Both the position numbers and the translations under genes were made by a program. 64,000 nucleotides of DNA, taken from assembly GCF_024198255.1 (NCBI RefSeq), contig NZ_JAJVKW010000008.1, positions 310,001 to 374,000 of the forward strand, read 5' to 3'. Shown piece by piece: positions 16,502 through 24,442 of this stretch. The notes beneath the pieces are model-generated. The model was given only the letters and a program-made list of their open reading frames with translations, ran no database searches and was not told the origin of the DNA. The DNA comes from Myxococcus guangdongensis (GTDB lineage: Bacteria > Myxococcota > Myxococcia > Myxococcales > Myxococcaceae). The number at the start of each line of letters is the position of its first letter. Position 1 is the first letter of the stretch.

Positions 16502-17872
16502 ATGGTTTCCCTCGCCCCCGCCCCGCCCAACGCCGTCGGCCTCGGACTCAAGACGTGCATCGCCCTGGTGGGCGTGGCGCTCATCGTGAGGGTCGTGCTG
16601 GCGTTCGGCACCGACGTCTACTTCGACACCGCCTACTACTGGCAATGGTCGCGGCAGCTCGACTGGGGCTACTACGACCACCCTCCCCTCGTCGCGTGGC
16701 TCATCGCCCTGCTCGGCATCCACGCCACCGCGCTCCTGTGCGGCGCGGGCACCATTGCCGCGGTGTGGGGGCTGGCGCGCGACGTGTACCAGAGCCGACA
16801 GGCCGCCTGGAGCGCCGCGGCCCTGTGGAGCGTGGTCCCCGGCGGCATGGTGGCCGGCGTCTGGGCCACGCCGGACTCACCGCTGCTTTTGCTCTGGACG
16901 CTGGCCCTCTGGGCCCTGTGGAAAGAGCGCTGGGTGTGGGCGGGCGTCGCGTCCGGGCTCGCGCTGCTCGCCAAGTTCCCCGCGGTGCTCCTGGGCGTGG
17001 CCTTCCTCGTCACCGCGATGAAGGTGCGCCGCCTGCCGAAAGGCGCGTGGGGCACGGGCGCGCTCGCGGCGCTGTGCCTCATCCCGGTGCTGCTGTGGAA
17101 CGCGCGCCATGAGTGGGTGGGCATCGCGTTCCAGCTGCGTCACGGCCTCGAGGGCAAGGGCGGCTGGGGCACGCTCGGCGAGTTCATCGCGGGGCAGCTC
17201 GCCTTCGGCGGGCTGGTGATCCTCCCCCTCGCGTTCGTCTATGCGTTCAAGGGCCCGCGCGAGCAGTTCCTCTTGCGGATGGCGGCGCTCGTCCCGCTGC
17301 TGTTCTTCGGCTACGCGGCGTCCCGCGCGCGCGGCGAGGTCAACTGGACCACCATGGCCTATGTCAGCGTCTGCGTGGGCGTCGCCGGCATGCGCAGGCC
17401 CTGGCAAATCACGGCGGCCGCCTCCGGGCTCGCGGTGGTGCTCGCGGTGACGCTGCACCTGTTCTTCCCGGTGGTGACCTTCAAGCGCGATACAGCCCTG
17501 TGGCGCACCCACGGCTGGGACGTGCTCCGCCAGCTGTCCACGCCCGAGAAGCTCTTCCCCGCGATGAAGCCAGACAGCGTCGTCGCGGTGTTCGCCGGCA
17601 ACTATCAGCTGGCGTCACAAATCGCACACTACGCCCGCGTCCCCGTGGGCACCGCCGGCCCCGTCCGCTTCAGCCAATATGATGTCTGGGGAGAGCCTCC
17701 CATCCCGCCTGGGAAAGATGTGCTCTGGGTGGAAGAGGATGGCCCCTTCGCTCCCGCCGCGCTGACAGACCGCTTCGAAATCATGGACGAGCACGTCGAG
17801 CTGGTTGGAACTTTCCAAGGACGCCGTCTGCATTTCTTCCGGGTGTGGTGGGTCCGCAATGCCAAACCCTGA
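16502..17872 (+). CDS. GT39/ArnT-like membrane glycosyltransferase
   Basis: A 456-residue polytopic protein with about ten transmembrane helices. The first periplasmic loop has the signature DVYFDTAYYWQWSRQLDWGY followed by YDHPP, as in dolichyl-phosphate-mannose or ArnT-like transferases that use polyprenyl-linked sugars. WATPDSPLLLLW and the LLAKFPAVLLG segment are also characteristic. A soluble C-terminal domain of about 110 residues follows. It probably glycosylates a lipid or protein at the membrane; the acceptor is unknown. Start at ATG 16502, divergent from the DUF255 gene. Confidence 0.88.
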   Translation: MVSLAPAPPNAVGLGLKTCIALVGVALIVRVVLAFGTDVYFDTAYYWQWSRQLDWGYYDHPPLVAWLIALLGIHATALLCGAGTIAAVWGLARDVYQSRQAAWSAAALWSVVPGGMVAGVWATPDSPLLLLWTLALWALWKERWVWAGVASGLALLAKFPAVLLGVAFLVTAMKVRRLPKGAWGTGALAALCLIPVLLWNARHEWVGIAFQLRHGLEGKGGWGTLGEFIAGQLAFGGLVILPLAFVYAFKGPREQFLLRMAALVPLLFFGYAASRARGEVNWTTMAYVSVCVGVAGMRRPWQITAAASGLAVVLAVTLHLFFPVVTFKRDTALWRTHGWDVLRQLSTPEKLFPAMKPDSVVAVFAGNYQLASQIAHYARVPVGTAGPVRFSQYDVWGEPPIPPGKDVLWVEEDGPFAPAALTDRFEIMDEHVELVGTFQGRRLHFFRVWWVRNAKP

Positions 17873-17957
17873 CGTGCCCCGGAGGGCCTGACAACTTTCA
17901 AAGCCTTTCACCGACAACAAGGGAAACCGTTTTTGCCCATTAAACGGAGGTCCCCTC

Positions 17958-18659
17958 ATGTCGACTGTCTCCTCTGCGGGTTCGCGTCGAGTCTCCACCT
18001 CCGCCACCGCGGCCGCCGCCACGCCGCCCACCGTGAAGAAGGGCTCCAAGGGCCCGACGGTGACGACGATGCAGAAGAAGCTGGCCGCCGCCGGCTTCAA
18101 CCCGGGCCCCGTCGACGGCATCTTCGGTCCGAAGACGCACGCGGCGGTGGTGTCCTTCCAGAAGGCGAAGGGGCTGGTGCAGGACGGAATCGTCGGCCCG
18201 AAGACGTGGGCCGCGCTGAACAAGACGGGTGGCACCAAGCCGCCGTCCACGCCGCCGGCGGGCACCCAGGGCAGCGCGGAGACCTTCGTGCAGAAGGCGC
18301 TCGCGCAGCGCGGGGACCGCTACGTCTTCGGCGCGGAGACGCGGATGGATGACCCGAACCCCTCGAAGTGGGACTGCTCGGAGCTCGTCGAGTGGGCGGC
18401 CCACCAGGCGGGCGTCAAGGTGCCGGACGGCACGATGAACCAGCTGCCGTACTTCAAGCAGAAGGGCACCACCATCTCCGTGGACGAGGCCCTGCGCACG
18501 CGCGGCGCGCTCCTCTACCGCCCCGGCCACGTGGCCATCAGCCTGGGCGACGGGCGCACCATCGAGGCGCGCGGCTCCGCGTACGGGGTGAACATCTTCA
18601 GCGCCCACAACCGCGGCTGGACGACGGGTGCGCTCATCCCGGGCCTCAAGTACGGGTGA
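17958..18659 (+). CDS. Peptidoglycan-binding NlpC/P60-like cell-wall hydrolase
   Basis: A 233-residue protein. After a Ser/Ala/Thr-rich N-terminus, residues about 27-90 form a PG_binding_1 domain (GPTVTTMQKKLAAAGF, PVDGIFGPKTHAAVVSFQKA, GIVGPKTWAALN). Then comes a Pro/Gly linker and an NlpC/P60 catalytic domain with the nucleophile C140 in WDCSELVEW and H191 in GHVAISLGDG. It should cleave peptide stems in peptidoglycan. No classical signal peptide is seen, so the export route is open. The start is well fixed by ACGGAGG seven bases upstream. Confidence 0.9.
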   Translation: MSTVSSAGSRRVSTSATAAAATPPTVKKGSKGPTVTTMQKKLAAAGFNPGPVDGIFGPKTHAAVVSFQKAKGLVQDGIVGPKTWAALNKTGGTKPPSTPPAGTQGSAETFVQKALAQRGDRYVFGAETRMDDPNPSKWDCSELVEWAAHQAGVKVPDGTMNQLPYFKQKGTTISVDEALRTRGALLYRPGHVAISLGDGRTIEARGSAYGVNIFSAHNRGWTTGALIPGLKYG

Positions 18660-18727
18660 GCCGCTGAAGCGCCACAGGGTGTAGAGTCCAGCGGGGCGGC
18701 GCGGGTGACGCGTCGCTCGCGCTCCCC

Positions 18728-19270
18728 ATGGACTTCACCCTCTTCGTCGTCGGGCTCATCAAGGTGGTGCTGGGCGGCCTCGTGGCCGCGCTGGGCATCT
18801 GGCTGGCGTTGCGCGGGCTCAGCCGCATCCTCGGCTCCCGGCCGGAGGAGGAGCTGCGCCAGGGCAACGTGGCGGCGGGCCTGGTCCACGGCTCGAGCCT
18901 CGTGTCACTGGGGCTCCTGGTGCAGCACGCGGTGCAGGCCACGTCGGACGCGGTGGACCTGGCCGTGCGCGCCCCGCTCTTCCAGTGGTCGGCGGTGCCG
19001 GGGCTCGTCGCCGTGGCGGCGCTGCACGTGGGCCTGTCGCTCATCGTCGGCGTCACCGTGCTCGCGCTGGGCATCCTCCTGTTCGACCGGATGACGCCGG
19101 GCATCGATGAGCTGGCCGAGGTGCGCAAGGGCAACGTCGCCGCCGGGCTCATCCTCGCCGCCATCCTCCTGGTGCTCGCGCTCCTGACGGCGCCCGGGCT
19201 CCAGGCGGCCCTCAACGGCCTCATCCCCTTCCCCCAGCTCCCCGAGGGGACGCTGGTGGCGCCGGCCTGA
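18728..19270 (+). CDS. DUF350-family membrane protein, duplicated
   Basis: A 180-residue integral membrane protein built from two DUF350-like repeats. The blocks RQGNVAAGLVHGSSLVSLGL (first half) and RKGNVAAGLILAAILLVLAL (second half) align with each other, each followed by further hydrophobic helices. About five to six transmembrane segments are visible. The function of the family is not established. The transglutaminase-like gene begins 24 bp downstream on the same strand, so the two probably form an operon. Confidence 0.85.
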   Translation: MDFTLFVVGLIKVVLGGLVAALGIWLALRGLSRILGSRPEEELRQGNVAAGLVHGSSLVSLGLLVQHAVQATSDAVDLAVRAPLFQWSAVPGLVAVAALHVGLSLIVGVTVLALGILLFDRMTPGIDELAEVRKGNVAAGLILAAILLVLALLTAPGLQAALNGLIPFPQLPEGTLVAPA

Positions 19271-19294
19271 CGCGGGGAGGCGACGGACGAAGCC

Positions 19295-20167
19295 ATGTCC
19301 ACGAGCGCCGGACTGAAGACGGCCCTGAGGCTGCTGCTCGGTGTGTTCACGCTGACGAGCGTGCTGTGCTGCCTGGGCGTGGGCATGGTGGGGCACCTGG
19401 TGGAGACGAAGGCGCCGCCCGTGGAGCCGGGCCTCCCGCCGAGCGCGGACGTGGTGGACCTGGGGCTGGTGCTCATCCCCGCCGACACGTCGCCCTCCCG
19501 CGCGCTCACGTACGACTGGAACACCGAGGGGCTGCGCCCTCCGGGCAGCCGGCTGGGGTATGGCCTGGGTGAGCTCTTGGACGCGTGGCTGGAGGACCAG
19601 CACAAGGCCCTCGGGCGCAGGCTGCGCTATCGCTCGCTGGGCGGAGAGCGCTTCACCTACCAGCCCCCGAGCGGCTGCTCCGCGGACATGCGCTGCATCT
19701 ACGAGGAGCTGATGCGCGGCAACGCGGGGCCGGTGGAGGCGCTGGGCGAGCGCTTCATCGTCGCCATCCGGGAGCGCGGGCTCGACTCGCAGCAGGCCGC
19801 GCGGCTCATCCTCGGCTTCGTGCAGCGCATCCAGTACGAGGTGCCCACCGACGAGCCCTTCGGCATCATCCCTCCGGCGCTGGTGCCGGCGAGGAACCGG
19901 GGGGACTGCGACTCCAAGGCGCTGCTCGCGGTGATGCTGCTGCGGCAGGTGGGAATCGAGGCGGTGATGCTCTACTCGGACCCGCTGGCCCACGCGGCGG
20001 TGGGCGTGGGGCTGCCGGGCACGGGCACCCGCCTGCGTCACGGCGGGCGCAGCTATCAGTACGCCGAAGTCACGGCCGAGGGCTGGCCGCCGGGCATGAT
20101 TCCGCCCAAGTACGACAAGCCCCGGCTGTGGCGGGTGATGCCGCTGGACGCCGCCACCTCCGGCTAG
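19295..20167 (+). CDS. Membrane-anchored transglutaminase-like protein
   Basis: A 290-residue protein with an N-terminal hydrophobic segment (LRLLLGVFTLTSVLCCLGVG) that may be a signal anchor. Its papain-like transglutaminase core has Cys in NRGDCDSKALL, His in DPLAHAAVGVGL and an acidic residue in YAEVTAEGW. It lies just after the DUF350 protein and overlaps the convergent thg1 stop by 4 bp, so no terminator fits between them. It is likely an envelope peptidase or cross-linker; no substrate is implied. Confidence 0.83.
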   Translation: MSTSAGLKTALRLLLGVFTLTSVLCCLGVGMVGHLVETKAPPVEPGLPPSADVVDLGLVLIPADTSPSRALTYDWNTEGLRPPGSRLGYGLGELLDAWLEDQHKALGRRLRYRSLGGERFTYQPPSGCSADMRCIYEELMRGNAGPVEALGERFIVAIRERGLDSQQAARLILGFVQRIQYEVPTDEPFGIIPPALVPARNRGDCDSKALLAVMLLRQVGIEAVMLYSDPLAHAAVGVGLPGTGTRLRHGGRSYQYAEVTAEGWPPGMIPPKYDKPRLWRVMPLDAATSG

Positions 20168-20934
20168 CGCGCCTCCGCGGTGGACCGCGTGAGCACGCCT
20201 TGCAGGTAGCGCTCGTAGGCCTCCTTCATCGGCAGCTCCGAGTCCACGCCCAGCCGGCGGCGCGTCGTCTGGTGCACCGAGCCGTCGCGCGGGTCCACGC
20301 CCTCCTTCACGTAGCGCTCCCAGAAGATGGCGGAGCCCCGGCGCTGCCACAGGGGCAGCTCGTTGAAGTGGATGCCGCGCTGGAAGAGCAGCTCGTTCTT
20401 GAAGGCCACCGGCTTGCCGTCCAGCTCGCGTGTGGCCTGCGCTGGGCTCAAGCCCTCCTTGCGCAGCGTCCAGTAGCACCAGCCCTGCAACGAGCACCGG
20501 CTACAGTCCGCCTGTCGCCAGGTGAAGTAGTCCAGCACCGCCCGTTCGTCCGCGCCCAGCCACACGCGCCCGTCGAACACCGCCGGCACGCCCGCAGCGT
20601 GCGTGAAGGTGGCGCTGGCAAGGCCCGCCGACAACGACACCAGCTTCTCCACCTCGCGGTCGAAGAGCGACGCGTCCGGCCGCAGCAGCACGGAGATTTC
20701 GTCGCTCTGCGTATACGCATACACGCCCTGGAGCTCCTCCAGCAGCGTGCTCGCGGTGCGGACCATCAACCGGTGGAAGAGCGGGTCGAAGGGCTTCTCG
20801 AAGCGCTCCTGCGTGAAGCGCGAGAAGCCCCGCCCGTCCACGCGCAACACCGCCCAGGCGCCCGGCAGGAGGCGCAGTGAGTGGAACCACTCCCCCTGTC
20901 GCATGCGTCCGGCCAGCTCGTCAGCGTCCATCAT
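20164..20934 (-). CDS. thg1: Thg1-like tRNA 3'-5' polymerase / tRNA(His) guanylyltransferase family
   Basis: A 256-residue Thg1-family protein. The metal-binding carboxylates are visible as D33 in VLRVDGRGFSRFT and D78/E79 in YAYTQSDEISVLL, matching the D29/D76/E77 triad of human Thg1. Thg1-like proteins in bacteria add nucleotides to the 5' end of tRNA in the 3'-5' direction and are thought to repair 5'-truncated tRNAs. A strong GGAAGGAGG site precedes ATG 20934. The gene overlaps by 14 bp the upstream Pnk-like kinase gene, which suggests a joint RNA-repair role. Confidence 0.95.
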   Translation of the reverse strand: MMDADELAGRMRQGEWFHSLRLLPGAWAVLRVDGRGFSRFTQERFEKPFDPLFHRLMVRTASTLLEELQGVYAYTQSDEISVLLRPDASLFDREVEKLVSLSAGLASATFTHAAGVPAVFDGRVWLGADERAVLDYFTWRQADCSRCSLQGWCYWTLRKEGLSPAQATRELDGKPVAFKNELLFQRGIHFNELPLWQRRGSAIFWERYVKEGVDPRDGSVHQTTRRRLGVDSELPMKEAYERYLQGVLTRSTAEAR

Positions 20935-21394
20935 CCGTGTCCTCCTTCCAGTCCTCGACGACGAAGCCGCCCTCGGCGGCCCATCTCACATACGACAGCG
21001 CATCGAAGCCCTCTTCGCGGCGAGGCCGACGCAGCCGCTTCACCGTGGCGTACAGCGCCACCTCCGGCACCCGCGCCCGCCCCTCGCGCCGGGCGTTCCG
21101 GGCGAGGCAATCCTCCAGGCGCGACTCGAAGTAGAAGCCCACGACTCGCGCGCCCAGCTCATGCCCCAGGGCGATGAGCGGCGAGCGCTGCTCACAGTCA
21201 GGATGCGTGTTGTCCACCACCACGGAGCGACCCGCGAGCAGCGCCTCGGTGACGAGCCCGCGCTGACGCGCCTCCTTGCGACGCGCGTGCGGCCACAGGT
21301 CCTTGCTCACCAGCACGTGCGTGTCCGCGAAGCGCTCGCGGAAGAAGCGGCTCTTGCCGGAGGCCTGCAACCCGATGAAGAGGATGAGTTCCAT
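20921..21394 (-). CDS. T4 Pnk-like P-loop polynucleotide kinase
   Basis: A 157-residue kinase. The P-loop is GLQASGKS (8-15), followed by LVSKDLWP, whose Asp is in the place of the general base D35 of T4 Pnk. VVVDNTHPD and a lid/arginine segment, CLARNARREGRARVPEVALY, closely resemble the T4 Pnk LVKRNSKRGTKAVP region. It should phosphorylate a 5'-OH end of a nucleic acid. The open frame continues upstream, but ATG 21394 puts the P-loop at the usual N-terminal position. It is the first gene of an operon with thg1. Confidence 0.85.
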   Translation of the reverse strand: MELILFIGLQASGKSRFFRERFADTHVLVSKDLWPHARRKEARQRGLVTEALLAGRSVVVDNTHPDCEQRSPLIALGHELGARVVGFYFESRLEDCLARNARREGRARVPEVALYATVKRLRRPRREEGFDALSYVRWAAEGGFVVEDWKEDTDDGR

Positions 21395-21719
21395 GGCGGA
21401 AGCCCTCCGGACGCGGCGCCGACAGGCCGGCTGACGCTCGACGGTGGGCCGCTCCCGCGCACGACGCGCGGGGCACGCACGCGTCACTCCTCACGTCGCG
21501 CGGACACGCGGCCCAGCGTCTACCCGGAATCCCTCGCGCTGTACGCCGCCGCACAGCTCACGCGCCTTTCGCGGCGAATGTGTTGATTCAACAAGCTTTG
21601 CTCGATTAACAATTAAGTCTCGAATTACTGATTTTAAAGAGATGTCGTAATCCGCCGTCCAGACTGGAGTCCGGAAGCGGCGGCCGCAGCACGAAGCGCA
21701 ACCCGAGCAGGAGACACCC
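21395..21719. other. 325-bp intergenic region, no gene
   Basis: It separates the divergent kinase/thg1 operon and the subtilase. The kinase-side part is GC-rich with open frames in several registers that look like chance. Bases 21580-21650 are strikingly AT-rich and hold the promoter candidate described separately. Confidence 0.6.
21583..21611 (+). promoter_or_regulatory. Probable sigma-70-type promoter for the subtilase
   Basis: TTGATT (21583-21588) and TTAACA (21606-21611) are separated by 17 bp, within the most AT-rich stretch of the region. This leaves a leader of roughly 100 nt before the ATG at 21720, which has a CAGGAG ribosome site. Confidence 0.45.
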
Positions 21720-24032
21720 ATGAAGACCTCACTCTCGTCGTATGCGTTACGTTGGCGTCGGCTCTCTGTCATGGCCCTGGGCCTGGGAATGGTCGCACCC
21801 GTCCCCGTCCTCGCGGCCTCGAAATCCCCCTCGCGTGTCGAGCGCGCGGCGGCCCTCCCCGCGCGGGTGGTGGACGCGGCGACGGTGGGTTCAGCGAAGC
21901 AGGCCACGGGCCTGGTGGCGACGGCGGGCGGACGTCACGCGCTCGTCACGGGCGCGGGGCGCGTGCTGCACCGCACGGACAACACCATCCAATCGCTGAG
22001 GACGCTGTCGGTCCCCAAGACCTCGCTGCAGCTGCACGTCTGGGAGGAGACGGGCGCGGACGGCAAGCGTCAGGACTTCTTCGCCTACAGCCGCGGCGGC
22101 ACGGAGCTGCTCGGACGCGCGCAGCCCACCTCGTACATGGTGCGGCTGGCGCACGTGAGCTTCGACCCGGTCCGCGAGGGCGCGCCGCTGGTGGCCAACG
22201 CGCTGGCCGCGGACACGGGGAACACGCTCTCGCTGGTGCAGCTGCAGGCCACGCCGCTGCCGGAGCTGCGCGAGGCGCTGGAGCGCGAGGGCAAGGTGCT
22301 GCGCTTCCTCACGGACCACACGTACCTGGTGGAGCTGGACGCGGACGCTCGCAAGCGCGTGGCGGAGCTGCCCTTCGTGCGCTGGGTGGGGCCGTACCAC
22401 CCGGAGTACCGCGTGGAGGACGTGCTGCGGGAGTCGCTGACCGGGCGCGCGGCGAAGCTGGAGCCGCAGCGCTACTCCATCATGGTGGGCGAGCGCGGGG
22501 CCGCGCGGCAGGGCGAGGTCGCCGAGGCGGTGCGCAAGCTGGGCGGCACGGTGGAGCTCGTCGAGGCCGGCGGGCTGCGCGTGGAGGCCACGCTCACGCA
22601 GGACCAGCTGGAGCGGCTCGCGCGCTCCAACGCCGTCCAGTACATCGACCGGTGGGGTGGCCCCGGTGAAGTGGACATGAACAACGTGCGCGAGGTCGGC
22701 GGCGCCAACTACATCCAGGCGGCCGAGGGCTTCTCGGGCCAGGGCGTGCGCGGCGAAATCTTCGACACCGAGCTGCGCACGACGCACCAGGAGTGGCCCA
22801 CGCCGCCGCTCATCCACAGCACGTCCAGCGCGGGCAGCGCGCACGGGACGAGCTGCTACAGCATCAACTTCGCCCGGGGCGTGGACGCCAACGCGAAGGG
22901 GCTCCTGCCGGACGGCCAGGGCATCTTCTTCCTCTACAGCGAGTCCAGTCAGTTCGGCGGCCCGAAGTCGCGCTACGACATCAACCGCGAGCTGACGGAC
23001 CCGGCCGGCCCCTACCGCGCCGTGTTCCAGACCTCGAGCGTGGGCAGCACGCTGGGCACCGCGTACACCACCATCTCCGCCGAGGTGGACGACTACCTGT
23101 TCAAGCACCCCATCCTCAGCACCCAGTCGCAGAGCAACGCCGGCACGCGCAACTCGCGGCCGCAGGCGTGGGCGAAGAACATCGTCTCGGTGGGCGGCTT
23201 CTACCACTACGACAACGCCAACCGCGACGATGACCGCTGGAATGGCGGCGCGAGCATCGGCCCCGCGGCCGACGGCCGCATCAAGCCGGACCTGTCGTTC
23301 TTCTACGACGCGGTCCGCTCGGCCAACAACTCGAGCAACACGTCGTACTACAACTTCAGCGGCACCAGCGCGGCCACGCCGCAGACGGCGGGCCACTTCG
23401 GCCTGCTGTTCCAGATGTGGCACGAGGGCGTGTGGGCGGGCTTCGGCGGCGGCACGGACGTGTTCGCCAGCCGCCCGCAGATGGCCACCGCGAAGGCGCT
23501 GATGATCAACCTGGCGCACCGCTACAACTGGAACGTCACCGGCGCCAACGCCGACCTGACGCGCGTGCGCCAGGGCTGGGGGACCGCGGACCTCAAGCGG
23601 CTGCATGACCGCTCGGGCTCCACCAGCATCATCAACGAGACGGACACGCTGCTGCCCCTGGGCGTCAAGGAGTACAAGGTCGGCGTGACGGGCACCGAGA
23701 AGGACCTCAACATCACGCTCGTCTACACGGACCCGGCCGGCACGGTGGGCGCGGCCCAGGCGCGCATCAATGACCTGTCGCTGCGCGTGACGTCGCCCTC
23801 GGGCGTCATCTACTGGGGCAACAACGGCCTGTCCGCCGGCAACGTCTCCACGTCGGGCGGCGTGTCCAACAAGGTCGACACCGTCGAGAACGTCTTCCTC
23901 GTCTCGCCCGAGACGGGCAGCTGGAAGGTGGAGGTGCTGGGCGACGAAATCGTCCAGGACGCCGACCTCTCCACGCGCGTCATCGACGCGAAGTACGCGC
24001 TGGTGGTGAGCGGCGGACTCATCTCGCCGTAA
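21720..24032 (+). CDS. Secreted S8 subtilisin-family serine protease
   Basis: A 770-residue exported protease. A signal peptide ends near VPVLAASK. The next about 300 residues look like a propeptide/inhibitor region. The catalytic domain carries Asp349 (EIFDTELRTTHQEW), His374 (SAHGTSCYS) and Ser550 (FSGTSAATPQTAGH). The C-terminal about 140 residues form a beta-rich P-domain-like region (LNITLVYTDPAGTVG, PETGSWKVEVLG). It is probably a secreted degradative enzyme suited to predation or nutrient scavenging; that role is inferred. It is monocistronic, with an AT-rich promoter upstream and weak hairpins downstream. Confidence 0.95.
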   Translation: MKTSLSSYALRWRRLSVMALGLGMVAPVPVLAASKSPSRVERAAALPARVVDAATVGSAKQATGLVATAGGRHALVTGAGRVLHRTDNTIQSLRTLSVPKTSLQLHVWEETGADGKRQDFFAYSRGGTELLGRAQPTSYMVRLAHVSFDPVREGAPLVANALAADTGNTLSLVQLQATPLPELREALEREGKVLRFLTDHTYLVELDADARKRVAELPFVRWVGPYHPEYRVEDVLRESLTGRAAKLEPQRYSIMVGERGAARQGEVAEAVRKLGGTVELVEAGGLRVEATLTQDQLERLARSNAVQYIDRWGGPGEVDMNNVREVGGANYIQAAEGFSGQGVRGEIFDTELRTTHQEWPTPPLIHSTSSAGSAHGTSCYSINFARGVDANAKGLLPDGQGIFFLYSESSQFGGPKSRYDINRELTDPAGPYRAVFQTSSVGSTLGTAYTTISAEVDDYLFKHPILSTQSQSNAGTRNSRPQAWAKNIVSVGGFYHYDNANRDDDRWNGGASIGPAADGRIKPDLSFFYDAVRSANNSSNTSYYNFSGTSAATPQTAGHFGLLFQMWHEGVWAGFGGGTDVFASRPQMATAKALMINLAHRYNWNVTGANADLTRVRQGWGTADLKRLHDRSGSTSIINETDTLLPLGVKEYKVGVTGTEKDLNITLVYTDPAGTVGAAQARINDLSLRVTSPSGVIYWGNNGLSAGNVSTSGGVSNKVDTVENVFLVSPETGSWKVEVLGDEIVQDADLSTRVIDAKYALVVSGGLISP

Positions 24033-24442
24033 CCCCTTCGCGCCGGGGCCGGGAAGCCAGCCTCGGCGCTCGCGCCAAGCGCGTCGATGACGCGAAGCCC
24101 GTGGCCCCCCGCGCACGGGCCACCGCCGGTGGCCGGACCCCTATCGGCCCCGGCGGGCCTTCGACGTCAGGCGCCGAGCCCCGAGGCTCGCGCCCGCCTC
24201 GCGGACAGGGACCGCGCGCGCCCCCCCGCATCGACGAGGTCCACGCACCAGGCGCCTCGAGCGCGGCGGGGTGGCTCGCCCCTGCGCACCCATCGCTCCG
24301 GAGCGCCGACAGCAGCCGTCCTCCCGGCCTTCATTCCGAACGTCCGGCCCCCGCGCGCGGACACACCGGTCCGCCCTCGGGGCGACACGGGCCCACCGAG
24401 ACACTGGCCGCCCGGCTCGCCCGCGTGGCATGACTCTGCGCC
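24033..24442. other. 410-bp intergenic region with two small hairpins, no gene
   Basis: No convincing coding frame is seen; the open frames here are Pro/Arg/Ala-rich with no conserved pattern or ribosome site. Hairpins at 24080-24094 (6-bp stem) and 24118-24134 (GGCCACC/GGTGGCC, 7 bp, 3-nt loop) may end the protease transcript. The rest shows nothing I can name. Confidence 0.5.

Noticed and set aside
24033..24442. Small genes in the gap after the subtilase
   Set aside because: The open frames are Pro/Arg-rich, lack ribosome sites and have no recognisable pattern.
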